Source: Paraburkholderia adhaesiva (lineage in GTDB: Bacteria; Pseudomonadota; Gammaproteobacteria; Burkholderiales; Burkholderiaceae). From it: a stretch of 64,000 nt of DNA. The position numbers and the translations under genes were made by a program. The stretch's first letter is position 1. Each line of letters opens with the position of its first letter. The notes under the pieces were generated by a model. It saw only the letters and a list, made by a program, of their open reading frames with translations, had not been told where the DNA came from and made no database searches. This document shows, piece by piece, positions 28,945 to 39,606 of the stretch. The stretch covers positions 3,014,501 to 3,078,500 of the forward strand of contig NZ_JAJEJQ010000001.1 in the NCBI RefSeq assembly GCF_021390575.1, written 5' to 3'.

Positions 28945-30291
28945 TTAACGCATCGGGACGCCGCCGCCCTTGAAGTTAGCCTTCTTGAGCAGCGATTCAT
29001 ATTGTTGCGACATCACGTACGACTGCACCTGCGCCATGAAGTCCATTGTGACGACGACAATGATCAGCAGCGACGTTCCACCAAAATAAAACGGCACATT
29101 CCAGCGCAGCACCAGAAATTCCGGCAGCAGGCAAACGAACACGATATAGATCGCACCGGCCAGCGTCAGACGCGTGAGGATGCGGTCGATATAACGGGCC
29201 GTTTGATCGCCAGGGCGGATGCCAGGTACGAACGCGCCACTCTTTTTCAGGTTGTCGGCCGTTTCCCTGCTGTTGAACACCAGCGCGGTGTAGAAGAAGC
29301 AGAAGAAGACGATCGCCAACGCGTACAGCAACACGTACACGGGCTGGCCAGGCTTGAGGGCCTCGGCCACGTTGTGCAGCGTGTTCGCGAACCAGCTGGT
29401 TTGCGACCCTGAACTGAACCAGTTCAGGATGGTTGCCGGGAACAGGATGATCGACGATGCAAAGATCGGCGGAATCACGCCCGACATGTTCAACTTCAGC
29501 GGCAGGTGCGACGACTGCCCACCGTAAATCTTGTTACCGACCTGACGCTTCGCATAGTTCACGAGGATCTTGCGCTGGCCGCGTTCGATGAACACCACCA
29601 GATACGTCACAGCTGCGATCAACACGACCACGATGATTGCCGAGAACGGGCCCATCGAGCCAGTCTGCACCAGCGTGAACAACCCGCTGATCGCATTCGG
29701 GAAGCCCGCCGCGATACCGCCGAAGATGATGATCGAGATACCGTTGCCGAGGCCACGTTCCGTGATCTGCTCACCCAGCCACATCAGGAACATCGTACCC
29801 GTCACGAGCGTCACGACCGTCGTCAGGCGGAACACCATGCCCGGATCGATCACGAGCCCAGGTTGATTTTCCAGCGCGACGGCAATGCCGAACGCCTGAA
29901 ACGTCGCCAGAACCACCGTGAAGATCCGCGTGTACTGCGTGATCTTGCGTTGTCCTGCCTGCCCTTCTTTCTTCAGCGCCTCCAGCTGGGGCGAAACAAT
30001 CGCCATCAGCTGCAGGATGATCGACGCCGAGATATACGGCATCACACCCAGCGCGAAGATCGTGAACCGCGACAGCGCACCACCCGAGAACATGTTGAAC
30101 ATGCCAAGGATGCCGCCCGACTGGCTCTGGAAGAGCTTCGCGAGCTGGTCCGGGTCGATGCCCGGAACCGGGATGTGCGCGCCGACGCGATAAACGACGA
30201 GCGCCAGCAACAGGAACACTGCACGCCGACGCAGATCGCCGAACTTCGGTGCGCTGCGACCGGTTTTTGCGAGACTCGGGCTGTTAGCCAA
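28945..30291 (-). CDS. secY: Preprotein translocase subunit SecY
   Basis: Main channel subunit of the Sec translocon in the inner membrane, 448 residues with ten TM helices. Recognisable parts are [41 protein letters not shown] (plug and TM2), [40 protein letters not shown] (cytoplasmic loop C4), [20 protein letters not shown] (loop C5 region) and [15 protein letters not shown] at the end. It works with SecE, encoded at 59542-59922 in this window. It follows rplO by 59 bp. Confidence 0.99.
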   Translation of the reverse strand: MANSPSLAKTGRSAPKFGDLRRRAVFLLLALVVYRVGAHIPVPGIDPDQLAKLFQSQSGGILGMFNMFSGGALSRFTIFALGVMPYISASIILQLMAIVSPQLEALKKEGQAGQRKITQYTRIFTVVLATFQAFGIAVALENQPGLVIDPGMVFRLTTVVTLVTGTMFLMWLGEQITERGLGNGISIIIFGGIAAGFPNAISGLFTLVQTGSMGPFSAIIVVVLIAAVTYLVVFIERGQRKILVNYAKRQVGNKIYGGQSSHLPLKLNMSGVIPPIFASSIILFPATILNWFSSGSQTSWFANTLHNVAEALKPGQPVYVLLYALAIVFFCFFYTALVFNSRETADNLKKSGAFVPGIRPGDQTARYIDRILTRLTLAGAIYIVFVCLLPEFLVLRWNVPFYFGGTSLLIIVVVTMDFMAQVQSYVMSQQYESLLKKANFKGGGVPMR

Positions 30292-30350
30292 CTAGCTTCT
30301 CCGATGCAGATGTTAGTGACGGCGGGCAAGCCCGCACGCACCACTCACAA

Positions 30351-30785
30351 TCACTCGGCAAAAGAACCGCCTGCTGCTTCGATCGCAGCACGCGCATTCT
30401 TCGTCGCACCCAGACCCTTCACGACGACCTTGCGCTTGATTTCGCCGGTGGCGATGATCTTTGCGCTCTTGGTCAGTTCGCCAACGAGGCCTGCCTGCTT
30501 GAGAGCCAGCAGATCGATTTCGTCGACCGGCAGCTTCTCAATGTCAGCGAGGCGCACTTCACCGACGAATTCCTTCGTCAGCGAGGTGAAGCCACGCTTC
30601 GGCAGACGACGCTGCAGCGGCATTTGACCGCCTTCGAAGCCGACCTTGTGGAAGCCGCCCGAACGCGATTTCTGACCCTTGTGACCACGGCCAGCGGTCT
30701 TGCCGAGGCCGGAGCCGATGCCGCGACCGACGCGACGCTTTGCGTGCTTCGCGCCTTCTGCCGGCTTCAGGTTATTCAATTCCAT
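30351..30785 (-). CDS. rplO: 50S ribosomal protein L15
   Basis: L15, 144 residues. [45 protein letters not shown] Gly/Lys/Arg-rich extension threads into 23S rRNA; then [17 protein letters not shown] and a globular C-terminal domain. The ATG at 30785 has AGGAG six bases upstream. A TTG two codons earlier (30791) overlaps that site and is not used. Confidence 0.98.
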   Translation of the reverse strand: MELNNLKPAEGAKHAKRRVGRGIGSGLGKTAGRGHKGQKSRSGGFHKVGFEGGQMPLQRRLPKRGFTSLTKEFVGEVRLADIEKLPVDEIDLLALKQAGLVGELTKSAKIIATGEIKRKVVVKGLGATKNARAAIEAAGGSFAE

Positions 30786-30815
30786 TTTCAACTCCTGGAG
30801 TCTTCTGGTGACCGC

Positions 30816-30998
30816 TTAGGCGATGACCTTAACGAGGTACGAGACCTTGTTGATCATGCCGCGCACAGCCGGCGTGTCCTGCAGCTCGGAGACCGAGTTC
30901 AGGCGACGCAGGCCGAGGCCGCGCACCGTGGCGCGGTGCGATTCGCGGGTCCCAATCAGGCTCTTGACGAGCTGAACCTTGACAGTTTTTTCAGACAT
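30816..30998 (-). CDS. rpmD: 50S ribosomal protein L30
   Basis: 60 residues: [20 protein letters not shown], then [19 protein letters not shown] and a C-terminal [13 protein letters not shown]. This is the short bacterial form. I take the ATG at 30998; a TTG/GTG-type start three codons upstream would overlap the rpsE stop region. It lies between rpsE and rplO in the spc operon. Confidence 0.97.
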
Positions 30999-31009
30999 GG
31001 TGCCCACCC

Positions 31010-31528
31010 TTAGCCCAGAATGTCTTCGACGGACTTGCCGCGCTTCGCCGCGATGTCAGCCGGCGTCGACTGCTTGCGCAGACCGTCCAGCGTGGCACGA
31101 ACGAGGTTGTACGGGTTCGTCGAACCGTGGCTCTTGGCCACGACGTTCTGCACGCCCATCACGTCGAACACTGCGCGCATCGGGCCGCCGGCGATCACGC
31201 CGGTACCAGCCTTCGCCGGAGCGAGGAGGACCACCGATGCGCCGTGCTTGCCGTGCACTTCGTGTTGCAGGGTGCCGTTCTTCAGGGGCACCTTGAACAT
31301 GTTGCGGCGAGCTTGTTCCATCGCCTTCTGGACAGCGACCGGCACTTCCTTTGCCTTGCCCTTGCCCATACCGACGCGGCCATCACCGTCGCCAACCACG
31401 GTCAGTGCGGCGAAGCCGAGAATACGGCCACCCTTCACGACCTTGGTCACGCGGTTGACCGAAATCATTTTTTCACGAAGGCCGTCGTCGCGTTCGTCAG
31501 CCTGAACTTTCGCTTGCATCTTTGCCAT
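31010..31528 (-). CDS. rpsE: 30S ribosomal protein S5
   Basis: S5, 172 residues, at the mRNA entry pore and involved in decoding fidelity. The double-stranded RNA-binding-like N-terminal domain includes [31 protein letters not shown] (the spectinomycin loop VVKGGRILG is wild type). The C-terminal domain includes [29 protein letters not shown]. It lies 15 bp after rplR. Confidence 0.99.
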
Positions 31529-31543
31529 GACGAATTCCTTCCC

Positions 31544-31909
31544 TTAGAACTTGAGCCCGGCTTCACGCGCGGCCTCAGCCAGCGCCTTGACGCGGCCGTG
31601 GTAGCGGAAACCCGAGCGGTCAAAGGCGACGGATTCGATGCCGGCAGCCTTGGCCTTTTCTGCGATACGCTTGCCGATCAGCGTGGCAGCGGCGACGTTG
31701 CCGCCCTTGCCCGTCTGGTCTGCGAGTTGCGCACGCACTTCGGCTTCGAGCGTCGACGCGCTGGCGAGCACCTTGGTGCCGCAGGGCGAGAACACTTGTG
31801 CATAGATGTGCGTGTTCGTGCGATGCACGGCCAGGCGCGCGACTTGCAGCTCAGCGATCTTGAGACGCGTCTGACGAGCGCGGCGCAGGCGAGATTGAGT
31901 CTTATCCAT
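31544..31909 (-). CDS. rplR: 50S ribosomal protein L18
   Basis: L18 binds 5S rRNA and brings it into the central protuberance. 121 residues: the Arg-rich N-terminus [18 protein letters not shown], the [16 protein letters not shown] core, and [26 protein letters not shown] at the end. It lies between rplF (12-bp gap) and rpsE. Confidence 0.99.
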   Translation of the reverse strand: MDKTQSRLRRARQTRLKIAELQVARLAVHRTNTHIYAQVFSPCGTKVLASASTLEAEVRAQLADQTGKGGNVAAATLIGKRIAEKAKAAGIESVAFDRSGFRYHGRVKALAEAAREAGLKF

Positions 31910-31921
31910 GATTGCGCACCC

Positions 31922-32452
31922 TTACTTCTTCTTCGTTTCTTTGAGGATCACAACCTCGTCGGCGTAACGCACACCCTTGCCCTTATAGGGCTCAGGCGGG
32001 CGATAACCGCGCACTTCGGCTGCGGTTTGGCCGACTTTCTGCTTGTCGATCCCCTTGATCACGATTTCCGTTTGCGACGGGGTTTCAGCCTTGACGCCTT
32101 CCGGCATCATGTGCACCACGGGGTGCGAGAAACCCAGCGACAGGTTCAGCTTGTCGCCTTGCGCTTGAGCACGGTAACCGACGCCAACCAGCGTCAGCTT
32201 GCGCTCAAAACCCTTCGTCACGCCTTGCACCATGTTCGCGACGATCGCGCGCATCGTGCCCGACATCGCATTGGCTTCGCGGCTGTCGTCGGTCGGCTCG
32301 AATTTGAGCGTACCGTTGTCATTCACCACCTTCACGAGGCGGTTCGCTGCCTGCGAAATCGTACCCAGCGGGCCCTTGACGGTAATCTTCGCGTCGCTGA
32401 GCGTCGCCTCTGCGCCTTGCAGCGCGATCGGGCTCTTACCTACTCGAGACAT
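31922..32452 (-). CDS. rplF: 50S ribosomal protein L6
   Basis: L6, 176 residues, near the sarcin-ricin loop and the factor-binding site. [20 protein letters not shown], the repeated-domain segments [23 protein letters not shown] and [21 protein letters not shown], and the C-terminal [15 protein letters not shown] are characteristic. It lies 18 bp after rpsH. Confidence 0.99.
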   Translation of the reverse strand: MSRVGKSPIALQGAEATLSDAKITVKGPLGTISQAANRLVKVVNDNGTLKFEPTDDSREANAMSGTMRAIVANMVQGVTKGFERKLTLVGVGYRAQAQGDKLNLSLGFSHPVVHMMPEGVKAETPSQTEIVIKGIDKQKVGQTAAEVRGYRPPEPYKGKGVRYADEVVILKETKKK

Positions 32453-32470
32453 GTTTCTTCTCCTTCGGCG

Positions 32471-32866
32471 TTAAGCGACGTAGCAGATGACTTCGCCGCC
32501 CACGCCAGTGGCGCGAGCCTTGCGGTCCGTCATCACACCCTTGGGCGTCGACACGATCGCAACGCCGAGGCCATTCATGACCTGCGGGATGTCGTTACGG
32601 CCGCGGTACACGCGCAGACCCGGCTTCGAGACGCGTTCGAGGCGCTCGATAACGGGACGGCCAGCGTAGTACTTCAACGCGATGTTCAATTCCGACTTCG
32701 CACCTTCGGTCTTCACCGCGAAGTCGTCGATATAACCTTCGTCCTTCAGGACCTGCGCGATCGCAATCTTGACTTTCGACGAGGGCATAGCAACCGAAAC
32801 TTTCTCGACCATCTGCGCATTGCGGATGCGAGTCAGCATATCGGCGATAGGATCACTCATGCTCAT
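32471..32866 (-). CDS. rpsH: 30S ribosomal protein S8
   Basis: S8, 131 residues, binds the central domain of 16S rRNA; in E. coli it represses spc operon translation. [54 protein letters not shown] and a C-terminal [20 protein letters not shown] are standard. The first ATG (32866) has AGGAG eight bases upstream, and the second, two codons later, is also possible. Confidence 0.99.
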   Translation of the reverse strand: MSMSDPIADMLTRIRNAQMVEKVSVAMPSSKVKIAIAQVLKDEGYIDDFAVKTEGAKSELNIALKYYAGRPVIERLERVSKPGLRVYRGRNDIPQVMNGLGVAIVSTPKGVMTDRKARATGVGGEVICYVA

Positions 32867-32880
32867 TTATGTTTCTCCTA

Positions 32881-33186
32881 TTACCAGCTCGCCTTGGTGA
32901 CGCCAGGGATCTCACCACGGAACGCGATTTCACGAATCTTGTTACGTGCGAGACCAAATTTGCGGAACGTGCCACGCGGACGACCCGTGATCGCGCAGCG
33001 GTTACGCTTGCGGGTCGGGTTCGAGTTGCGCGGAAGTTGTTGCAGTTCCAGACGAGCTGCGTAGCGCTCTTCTTCCGACTTGCTTTGGTCGTCGATGATC
33101 GCCTTCAGCGCTTCGCGCTTCGGTGCGAACTTCGCTGCCAGACGGGCGCGCTTCTTTTCACGTTCGATCAGTGCCAGTTTAGCCAC
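32881..33186 (-). CDS. rpsN: 30S ribosomal protein S14
   Basis: S14 of the 30S head, 101 residues, the longer zinc-free (C-) form of the E. coli type. [20 protein letters not shown] at the start; [34 protein letters not shown] near the end, with a single Cys where the zinc form would have CxxC. It lies 7 bp after rplE. Confidence 0.98.
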   Translation of the reverse strand: MAKLALIEREKKRARLAAKFAPKREALKAIIDDQSKSEEERYAARLELQQLPRNSNPTRKRNRCAITGRPRGTFRKFGLARNKIREIAFRGEIPGVTKASW

Positions 33187-33193
33187 GGTAACC

Positions 33194-33733
33194 TCAGTTT
33201 CTGAACGGGAACTTGAAGCCGGCGAGCAGTGCCTTTGCTTCTTCGTCGGTCTTCGCAGTCGTCGTGATACTGATGTTCAGACCACGCAGCGTGTCGACCT
33301 TGTCGTAATCGATTTCGGGGAAAATGATCTGCTCTTTCACACCGATGTTGTAGTTACCACGGCCGTCGAACGCCTTGCCCGACACGCCACGGAAGTCGCG
33401 CACGCGGGGGAGCGCAACCGTCACGAAACGGTCCAGGAATTCGTACATAGCCTGGCCACGCAGCGTGACCATCGTGCCGATCGGGTAACCTTCGCGGATC
33501 TTGAAGCCAGCAATTGCCTTGCGCGACTTCGTGATCACCGGCTTCTGGCCAGCGATCTTCGTCAGATCGCCAACAGCGTGCTCGAGGACCTTCTTGTCAG
33601 CGACGGCTTCACCAACACCCATGTTCAGGGTGATCTTGGTGAGGCGCGGCACTTCCATGATCGACTTGTAACCGAACTTCTCGATCAGGCCCGGAACGAC
33701 CTTCTCTTTATAAAATTCTTGCAAACGTGCCAT
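33194..33733 (-). CDS. rplE: 50S ribosomal protein L5
   Basis: L5, 179 residues, binds 5S rRNA and contacts P-site t[46 protein letters not shown], then [20 protein letters not shown] and [23 protein letters not shown] are diagnostic. It lies 16 bp after rplX in the spc operon. Confidence 0.99.
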   Translation of the reverse strand: MARLQEFYKEKVVPGLIEKFGYKSIMEVPRLTKITLNMGVGEAVADKKVLEHAVGDLTKIAGQKPVITKSRKAIAGFKIREGYPIGTMVTLRGQAMYEFLDRFVTVALPRVRDFRGVSGKAFDGRGNYNIGVKEQIIFPEIDYDKVDTLRGLNISITTTAKTDEEAKALLAGFKFPFRN

Positions 33734-33749
33734 TTTTTACTCCGCAGCG

Positions 33750-34058
33750 TCAGGCGCTCAGGACAGCACCGGTCGTCTTCAGGAAACGAACCTTCTTGTC
33801 CCCTTCGACCTTGATGCCGACACGCGAAGCCTTGCCATTCGCGTCGACGAGCGCGACGTTCGAAATGTGCAGCGGCATCGCCTTGGCTTCCACGCCACCA
33901 GTCGTGCCCTTCATCGGATTCGGCTTTACATGCTTCTTCACGATGTTGAGACCTTCGACGGTCACGCGCTCTTCACCAACGGCCAGCACGACACCGCGCT
34001 TGCCCTTGTCCTTGCCGGTCGTGACGATGACTTCGTCACCCTTGCGAATCTTGTTCAT
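33750..34058 (-). CDS. rplX: 50S ribosomal protein L24
   Basis: L24, 102 residues, an assembly initiator with a KOW motif near the N-terminus ([20 protein letters not shown]). A middle [18 protein letters not shown] segment and a C-terminal SHNVAL-type strand ([18 protein letters not shown]) follow. It starts 9 bp after the rplN stop. Confidence 0.99.
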   Translation of the reverse strand: MNKIRKGDEVIVTTGKDKGKRGVVLAVGEERVTVEGLNIVKKHVKPNPMKGTTGGVEAKAMPLHISNVALVDANGKASRVGIKVEGDKKVRFLKTTGAVLSA

Positions 34059-34067
34059 CGCGACTCC

Positions 34068-34436
34068 TTACAGCACTTCCGGCGCCAGCGAAACGATCTT
34101 CATGAATCGTTCGCTACGCAGCTCACGCGTCACCGGCCCGAAAATACGGGTGCCGATCGGCTCAAGCTTGGTATTCAAAAGCACGGCGGCGTTGCCATCG
34201 AACTTGATCAGCGAGCCGTCTTGACGGCGCACGCCCTTCGCGGTGCGAACTACAACAGCGTTGTAGATTTCGCCCTTCTTCACGCGCCCGCGCGGCGTTG
34301 CTTCCTTGACGGTCACCTTGATGATGTCGCCAATGCTGGCATAACGACGCTTCGAGCCGCCGAGCACCTTGATGCACATGACTTCACGCGCACCCGTGTT
34401 GTCGGCTACTTCAAGCCGAGATTCGGTCTGGATCAT
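34068..34436 (-). CDS. rplN: 50S ribosomal protein L14
   Basis: L14, 122 residues, at the subunit interface. [49 protein letters not shown] and [20 protein letters not shown] are standard. It is the first gene of the spc operon; a 422-bp gap with a good promoter separates it from rpsQ. Confidence 0.99.
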   Translation of the reverse strand: MIQTESRLEVADNTGAREVMCIKVLGGSKRRYASIGDIIKVTVKEATPRGRVKKGEIYNAVVVRTAKGVRRQDGSLIKFDGNAAVLLNTKLEPIGTRIFGPVTRELRSERFMKIVSLAPEVL

Positions 34437-34858
34437 GGTTTATCTTTCCCAACTTAATCCGGTTGCACCACCATGGCACACCCGGTCAGTCTTGGTCCCG
34501 TCAGCCGCGCCGCCACTAGAACGACCGCTCAGCTGCTTGGGTAAGAACAGCAGCGACGGCAAACGAAACCGGCCATCGCATTCCGGTGAATCTTGCGAAC
34601 CCGGGCTGGCGCCCAACTTCGCAACTTACAGTCTTTGCAGACTCCCCACCTACTTACGCCCACCGCTTTGCCAACAGCGAGCCCATAAAGAGGGAAGACC
34701 AAGATTGTAACTAGACAATCCTGGTCTTGCAAGCGAAATCTTTAGCGATTTCAACTACTTCTACTACTGCGCATCACGCCGGGGCTGACGAACGGACTAA
34801 GCCTAGGACTAAGCCCAAGCCAGGCCCCGGTGTGAGACGTCTTCCAGGGATGACTCCC
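34437..34858 (-). promoter_or_regulatory. spc promoter region (rpsQ-rplN gap) with dyad
   Basis: This 422-bp gap holds a sigma70-type promoter read on the minus strand: -35 TTGCAA at 34727-34732, a 17-bp spacer, and -10 TACAAT at 34704-34709. It lies about 270 bp upstream of rplN, where E. coli has its spc promoter. The -10 and spacer sit within an inverted repeat (34695-34708 with 34715-34728, one mismatch, 6-base centre). Further upstream, CCGGGGC (34779-34785) can pair with GCCCCGG (34824-34830), and an 11-bp direct repeat GGACTAAGCC lies near 34794-34815. No protein gene is convincing; a 67-codon frame at 34529-34732 is discussed under findings. Confidence 0.7.
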
Positions 34859-35131
34859 TTAGATGACGCGGGCCGCTTCGATCAGCTTCGACACAGTCCA
34901 GGCCTTCGTCTTCGAAATCGGACGGGTTTCCTGGATTTCAACGAGGTCACCCTCGTTGTACGTGTTCGATTCGTCGTGAGCGTGGTACTTCTTCGACTGC
35001 ACGACGTACTTACCGTAGATCGGGTGCTTGACGCGGCGCTCGACCAGGACGGTGACCGTCTTGTCCATCTTGTTGCTGACGACCTTGCCGACCAGCGTCC
35101 GCTTAAGCGAGGTTTTCACGCTTTCGTTCAT
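34859..35131 (-). CDS. rpsQ: 30S ribosomal protein S17
   Basis: S17, 90 residues, OB-fold protein that binds 16S helix 11. [37 protein letters not shown] and [17 protein letters not shown] are diagnostic. Its start overlaps the rpmC stop (ATGA type). It is the last gene before the spc promoter gap, so it closes the S10 operon. Confidence 0.99.
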   Translation of the reverse strand: MNESVKTSLKRTLVGKVVSNKMDKTVTVLVERRVKHPIYGKYVVQSKKYHAHDESNTYNEGDLVEIQETRPISKTKAWTVSKLIEAARVI

Positions 35132-35322
35132 TTCTGGTTCGCCTTCTCAGTCAGGACGGTCCGCACACGTGCGATGTCGCGACGAACCTTCTTCAGCTGG
35201 CTCGTGTTCGTGAGCTGCTGGGTCGCGAGTTGCATGCGCAGGCCGAATTGCGCCTTCAAGAGGTCCGACAGCTCTTTGTTGAGCGCGGCCTTGTCTTTCT
35301 GGTGAAGTTCGGATGCCTTCAT
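35128..35322 (-). CDS. rpmC: 50S ribosomal protein L29
   Basis: L29, 64 residues, at the exit tunnel. [51 protein letters not shown] is the two-helix hairpin. The second of two adjacent Met codons (35322) is taken as start; the first (35325) would add one residue. The stop overlaps rpsQ. Confidence 0.98.
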   Translation of the reverse strand: MKASELHQKDKAALNKELSDLLKAQFGLRMQLATQQLTNTSQLKKVRRDIARVRTVLTEKANQK

Positions 35323-35332
35323 CATTTACTCC

Positions 35333-35749
35333 TTAGGCGCCGAGCTGGCGAACCATGAAGACCGTCTTCAGCGGCAGCTTAGCTGCAGCCAGACGGAACG
35401 CTTCACGGGCCAGTTCTTCGGTCACACCGTCCATTTCATAGAGCATCTTGCCCGGCTGAATCTCGGCGACGTAGTACTCCGGGTTACCCTTACCGTTACC
35501 CATACGTACTTCAGCCGGCTTTTGCGAGATCGGCTTGTCCGGGAAAATGCGAATCCAGATGCGGCCACCGCGCTTGATGTGACGCGTCATTGCACGACGC
35601 GCCGCTTCAATTTGACGTGCGGTCAGGCGGCCGCGACCGATAGCCTTCAGACCGTATTCACCGAACGAAACTGCGTTGCCGCGGGTTGCGACGCCGGTGT
35701 TACGACCCTTCTGCTCTTTGCGATACTTCCTGCGTTTCGGTTGCAGCAT
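35333..35749 (-). CDS. rplP: 50S ribosomal protein L16
   Basis: L16, 138 residues, near the peptidyl transferase centre. [54 protein letters not shown] and [20 protein letters not shown] are complete. It lies 10 bp upstream of rpmC and 2 bp after rpsC. Confidence 0.99.
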   Translation of the reverse strand: MLQPKRRKYRKEQKGRNTGVATRGNAVSFGEYGLKAIGRGRLTARQIEAARRAMTRHIKRGGRIWIRIFPDKPISQKPAEVRMGNGKGNPEYYVAEIQPGKMLYEMDGVTEELAREAFRLAAAKLPLKTVFMVRQLGA

Positions 35750-35751
35750 CG

Positions 35752-36546
35752 TTATTCTCCACTCTTGCCGTCACCGCCGGCGGCGCCGCGGCGCGGTGCG
35801 CCACGACGGGCACCCGGTGCGCCTTCGCCATCACGACGCGGACGACGATCGCCCGGACGCGCGTTGCGGCGCGGACGCTTTTCTTCGGCGACTTCTTCCA
35901 CCACCGGTGCGTCGTTGCGGCCGAGCGTGTCGCCCTTGTAGACCCAAACCTTCACGCCGATGATGCCGTACGTCGTCTTCGCTTCCGAGGTCGCGTAGTC
36001 GATGTCAGCACGCAGCGTGTGAAGCGGCACTCGACCTTCGCGGTACCACTCGGTACGCGCGATTTCGATACCGTTCAGACGGCCGGCGCTCATGATCTTG
36101 ATGCCCTGGGCACCCAGACGCATCGCGTTCTGCATCGCGCGCTTCATCGCGCGGCGGAACATGATCCGGCGCTCGAGCTGCTGCGTGATCGAATCGGCGA
36201 TCAGTTGAGCATCGGTTTCCGGCTTGCGGATTTCTTCGATGTTCACGTGAACCGGAACGCCCATGCGCTTCTGGAGTTCGGCCTTGAGGAGTTCGATGTC
36301 CTCGCCCTTCTTGCCGATCACCACACCCGGACGCGAGCTGTAAATCGTGATGCGAGCGTTCTTTGCCGGACGCTCGATCACAACACGGCCCACCGAAGCG
36401 TTCTTCAGCTTCTTCTTCAGGTATTCACGAACACCGATGTCTTCCTTCAACATCGCCGCGAAATTGTTGTTGTTCGCGTACCAGCGCGACGCCCAATTGC
36501 GGCTGACGGCCAAACGGAAGCCAGTCGGATGAATTTTCTGTCCCAT
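35752..36546 (-). CDS. rpsC: 30S ribosomal protein S3
   Basis: S3, 264 residues, part of the mRNA entry helicase. [27 protein letters not shown] domain with [22 protein letters not shown]; and [37 protein letters not shown]. The C-terminal ~40 residues are Arg/Gly-rich and disordered, a longer tail than in E. coli (233) but usual in Burkholderia. Confidence 0.99.
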   Translation of the reverse strand: MGQKIHPTGFRLAVSRNWASRWYANNNNFAAMLKEDIGVREYLKKKLKNASVGRVVIERPAKNARITIYSSRPGVVIGKKGEDIELLKAELQKRMGVPVHVNIEEIRKPETDAQLIADSITQQLERRIMFRRAMKRAMQNAMRLGAQGIKIMSAGRLNGIEIARTEWYREGRVPLHTLRADIDYATSEAKTTYGIIGVKVWVYKGDTLGRNDAPVVEEVAEEKRPRRNARPGDRRPRRDGEGAPGARRGAPRRGAAGGDGKSGE

Positions 36547-36557
36547 CGTATGGCTCC

Positions 36558-36887
36558 TTAATTCCCGACCGTCACAGTGATGTGACAGGATTGCTTCTCG
36601 ATGCGGTTACCGCGACCCTTTGCGCGTGCGGTGAAACGCTTCAGCGAAGCAGCCTTGTCGACGTAGATGCTCTTGATCTTGAGCTCGTCGATGTCGGCGC
36701 CTTCGTTGTGTTCAGCGTTTGCGATCGCCGAGAGCACAACCTTTTTCACGATGCCGGCCGCTTTCTTCGGCGAGAACGTCAGAACGTTCAGTGCCTTGTC
36801 AACCGGCAGACCGCGGATCTGGTCAGCCACAAGGCGCGTTTTCTGCGCCGAGATGCGGGCACCGCGATGAATTGCCTTCACTTCCAT
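36558..36887 (-). CDS. rplV: 50S ribosomal protein L22
   Basis: L22, 109 residues, whose beta-hairpin lines the exit tunnel. [33 protein letters not shown], then the hairpin with [23 protein letters not shown]. No change at macrolide-resistance positions is evident by eye. It lies 12 bp after rpsS. Confidence 0.99.
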
Positions 36888-36899
36888 CTTGATTGCCCC

Positions 36900-37175
36900 T
36901 TATTTCTTGGCCTTCTTGTCGGCCGCGTGACCCTTGAACGTACGGGTCAGTGCGAACTCGCCAAGCTTGTGGCCGACCATGTTTTCCGTGACATACACGG
37001 GAACGTGTTGACGGCCGTTATGAACGGCGATCGTCAGGCCGATGAAGTCCGGCAGAATCGTCGAACGACGCGACCAGGTCTTGATCGGTTTCTTGTCACG
37101 CGTAGCTGCAGCCGCCTCAACCTTCTTCAGCAAATGGGCGTCGCAGAACGGACCTTTCTTAATAGAACGTGCCAT
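36900..37175 (-). CDS. rpsS: 30S ribosomal protein S19
   Basis: S19, 91 residues, in the 30S head. [20 protein letters not shown], then [53 protein letters not shown] core. It lies 10 bp after rplB. Confidence 0.99.
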   Translation of the reverse strand: MARSIKKGPFCDAHLLKKVEAAAATRDKKPIKTWSRRSTILPDFIGLTIAVHNGRQHVPVYVTENMVGHKLGEFALTRTFKGHAADKKAKK

Positions 37176-37185
37176 TGCCTACTCC

Positions 37186-38013
37186 TTAGCGCTTGTGACG
37201 GCGCTGGACGATCATGCTCGTCGTGCGCTTGTTGCTGCGGGTGCGGTAGCCCTTCGTCGGCGTGCCCCACGGGCTCACCGGATCGCGACCTGCAGCCGTG
37301 CGGCCTTCACCACCACCGTGCGGGTGATCAACCGGGTTCATTGCAACGCCACGCACCGTCGGGCGGATACCGCGCCAGCGGTTCGCGCCAGCCTTACCGA
37401 TTTGACGGAGGCTGTGCTCTTCGTTGCCAACTTCACCGATCGTTGCACGGCACTCGATATGCACGCGGCGGATTTCGCCCGAACGCAGACGAACCTGCGC
37501 GTAGACGCCTTCACGTGCCAGCAGCATCGCCGACGTACCAGCCGAACGCGCCATTTGCGCGCCCTTGCCCGGCAGCATTTCGATGCAGTGGATCGTCGTA
37601 CCGACCGGAATGTTACGGATCGGCAGGGTGTTACCCGAGCGGATCGGCGCTTCCGAACCGGACATCAGTTGCTGACCCACCGTCGCGCCCTTCGGAGCGA
37701 TGATGTAACGGCGCTCGCCGTCTGCGTACAGAACCAGCGCGATGTTCGCGCTACGGTTCGGGTCGTACTCGAGACGTTCGATCTTTGCCGGGATGCCGTC
37801 CTTGTTGCGACGGAAGTCGACAACACGATAGTGCTGCTTGTGACCGCCACCCTGGTGACGCGTCGTCACGCGACCATTGTTGTTACGACCAGCCTTCGAG
37901 GATTGCTTTTCGAGCAGCGGCGCGTGCGGCGCACCCTTATGCAGATCCTTGTTGACGATCTTAACCATCGCGCGGCGACCCGGCGAAGTCGGCTTAACTT
38001 TCACGATTGCCAT
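37186..38013 (-). CDS. rplB: 50S ribosomal protein L2
   Basis: L2, 275 residues, required for subunit joining and peptidyl transfer. [52 protein letters not shown], and the [22 protein letters not shown] loop, which carries the critical His at the PTC. It lies 2 bp after rplW. Confidence 0.99.
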   Translation of the reverse strand: MAIVKVKPTSPGRRAMVKIVNKDLHKGAPHAPLLEKQSSKAGRNNNGRVTTRHQGGGHKQHYRVVDFRRNKDGIPAKIERLEYDPNRSANIALVLYADGERRYIIAPKGATVGQQLMSGSEAPIRSGNTLPIRNIPVGTTIHCIEMLPGKGAQMARSAGTSAMLLAREGVYAQVRLRSGEIRRVHIECRATIGEVGNEEHSLRQIGKAGANRWRGIRPTVRGVAMNPVDHPHGGGEGRTAAGRDPVSPWGTPTKGYRTRSNKRTTSMIVQRRHKR

Positions 38014-38015
38014 GA

Positions 38016-38330
38016 TTACTTGGCCTCCGCTTCAAAGTTGATTTCCTGGCCGGGCTTCAGGCAGACGTAGGCTTTCTTCACGTCCTTGCGCTTGCCGTTA
38101 AAGCGGCCAAAGCGCTTTTGCTTGCCCTTCTGGACCAGCACGTTGACGGAATCGACTTCCACCTTGAACATCAGCTCGACGGCAGCCTTGACTTCCTGCT
38201 TGGTCGCGTCCGGCGCGACTTCGAAGACGACTTGTTCGTTCTTCTCCGCCACCAGCGTCGCCTTTTCGGAGACTACCGGCGCGAGCAGGACCTGCATCAA
38301 ACGATGATCGTTCTTGCGAATCTCGCTCAT
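38016..38330 (-). CDS. rplW: 50S ribosomal protein L23
   Basis: L23, 104 residues, docking site for trigger factor and SRP at the tunnel exit. [28 protein letters not shown], then [39 protein letters not shown]. Its start overlaps the rplD stop by 4 bp. Confidence 0.99.
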   Translation of the reverse strand: MSEIRKNDHRLMQVLLAPVVSEKATLVAEKNEQVVFEVAPDATKQEVKAAVELMFKVEVDSVNVLVQKGKQKRFGRFNGKRKDVKKAYVCLKPGQEINFEAEAK

Positions 38331-38947
38331 GACAGCAACTCCTCGATCTGGGCGACCGCAGCCTTCGTGATCAGAATCTTCTTGAAGAAGATCAGCGAGA
38401 GCGGGTCGGCGAAACGCGGCTCAACGACTGCCACGTGGGGCAGGTTGCGCGACGCGAGATACAGGTTCTCGTCGACCGTGTCGGTGATGACCAGCACGGA
38501 ATCGAGACCCATGGCCTTGAACTTGTCGGCCAGCAGCTTCGTCTTCGGCGCTTCGAGGGAGAGATCCTCGACGACCGAGATGCGGCCTTCGCGGGCCAGC
38601 TGCGAGAAGATCGAGCAGAGGCCTGCGCGATGCATCTTCTTGTTGACCTTGTGCGAGAAGTTTTCTTCCGGCGAATTCGGGAAGATGCGACCACCGCCAC
38701 GCCACAACGGGCTCGACGACATACCGGCACGAGCACGGCCCGTACCTTTCTGGCGCCACGGCTTCTTGGTGGTGTGCTTGACCTGCTCGCGATCCTTCTG
38801 CGCGCGGTTGCCGCTACGTGCGTTCGCCTGGTAGGCGACGACGATCTGGTGGATCAGTGCTTCGTTGTAGTCACGGCCGAACACGACGTCCGACGCGTTG
38901 ACTGCAGCACCTTCCTGGCCATTAGCGTTCAGGAGCTTCAGTTCCAT
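38327..38947 (-). CDS. rplD: 50S ribosomal protein L4
   Basis: L4, 206 residues; in E. coli it also represses the S10 operon. [24 protein letters not shown] tunnel loop (here [45 protein letters not shown]) and [21 protein letters not shown]. The start overlaps the rplC stop as TAATG, so translation is coupled. Confidence 0.99.
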   Translation of the reverse strand: MELKLLNANGQEGAAVNASDVVFGRDYNEALIHQIVVAYQANARSGNRAQKDREQVKHTTKKPWRQKGTGRARAGMSSSPLWRGGGRIFPNSPEENFSHKVNKKMHRAGLCSIFSQLAREGRISVVEDLSLEAPKTKLLADKFKAMGLDSVLVITDTVDENLYLASRNLPHVAVVEPRFADPLSLIFFKKILITKAAVAQIEELLS

Positions 38948-39606
38948 TATTCCGCTCCTTTCTTCACGCGAGCCTTAACCGCCGGCGTCACGAAAACCTT
39001 ACCGCCCTTCGCGCCCGGAACAGCACCCTTGACGAGCAGCAGCTTGCGCTCTGCGTCGATACGTGCGATTTCGAGGTTCTGCACCGTCACGGTCTCATCA
39101 CCCATGTGACCGGTCATGCGCTTACCCGGAAACACGCGACCCGGATCCTGCGCCATACCGATCGAGCCCGGCACGTTGTGCGAGCGCGAGTTACCGTGCG
39201 AAGCACGGCCGGATGCGAAGTTGTAACGCTTGATGGTACCGGCGTAGCCCTTACCGATCGAGGTGCCTTGCACGTCGACCAGCTGGCCTTCCGCGAAGAG
39301 ATCCACATCGATCACAGCGCCAGCGGACAGCTCGGCAGCCTTGGCGGCGTCGATCTGGAATTCCTTGAGGATTTCACCGGCTTGAACGCCAGCTTTGGCG
39401 AGATGACCTGCGATCGGTTTCGTCACGCGCGATGCACGGCGCGTACCAAACGCAACCTGAACGGCCGTGTAGCCGTCGGTTTCAACAGTCTTGATCTGCG
39501 TCACGCGGTTGTCGGACACGTCCAGCACGGTGACGGGAATCGAGTCCCCATCAGCCGTGAAGATACGGGTCATGCCAACCTTGCGACCTACGAGTCCAAG
39601 GCTCAT
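38947..39606 (-). CDS. rplC: 50S ribosomal protein L3
   Basis: L3, 219 residues from the ATG at 39606 ([20 protein letters not shown]), which has GGAG six bases upstream. A GTG/ATG four codons earlier is not needed. The Gln methylation region ([41 protein letters not shown]) is the tight loop reaching the PTC. A 233-bp gap separates it from rpsJ. Confidence 0.98.
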   Translation of the reverse strand: MSLGLVGRKVGMTRIFTADGDSIPVTVLDVSDNRVTQIKTVETDGYTAVQVAFGTRRASRVTKPIAGHLAKAGVQAGEILKEFQIDAAKAAELSAGAVIDVDLFAEGQLVDVQGTSIGKGYAGTIKRYNFASGRASHGNSRSHNVPGSIGMAQDPGRVFPGKRMTGHMGDETVTVQNLEIARIDAERKLLLVKGAVPGAKGGKVFVTPAVKARVKKGAE

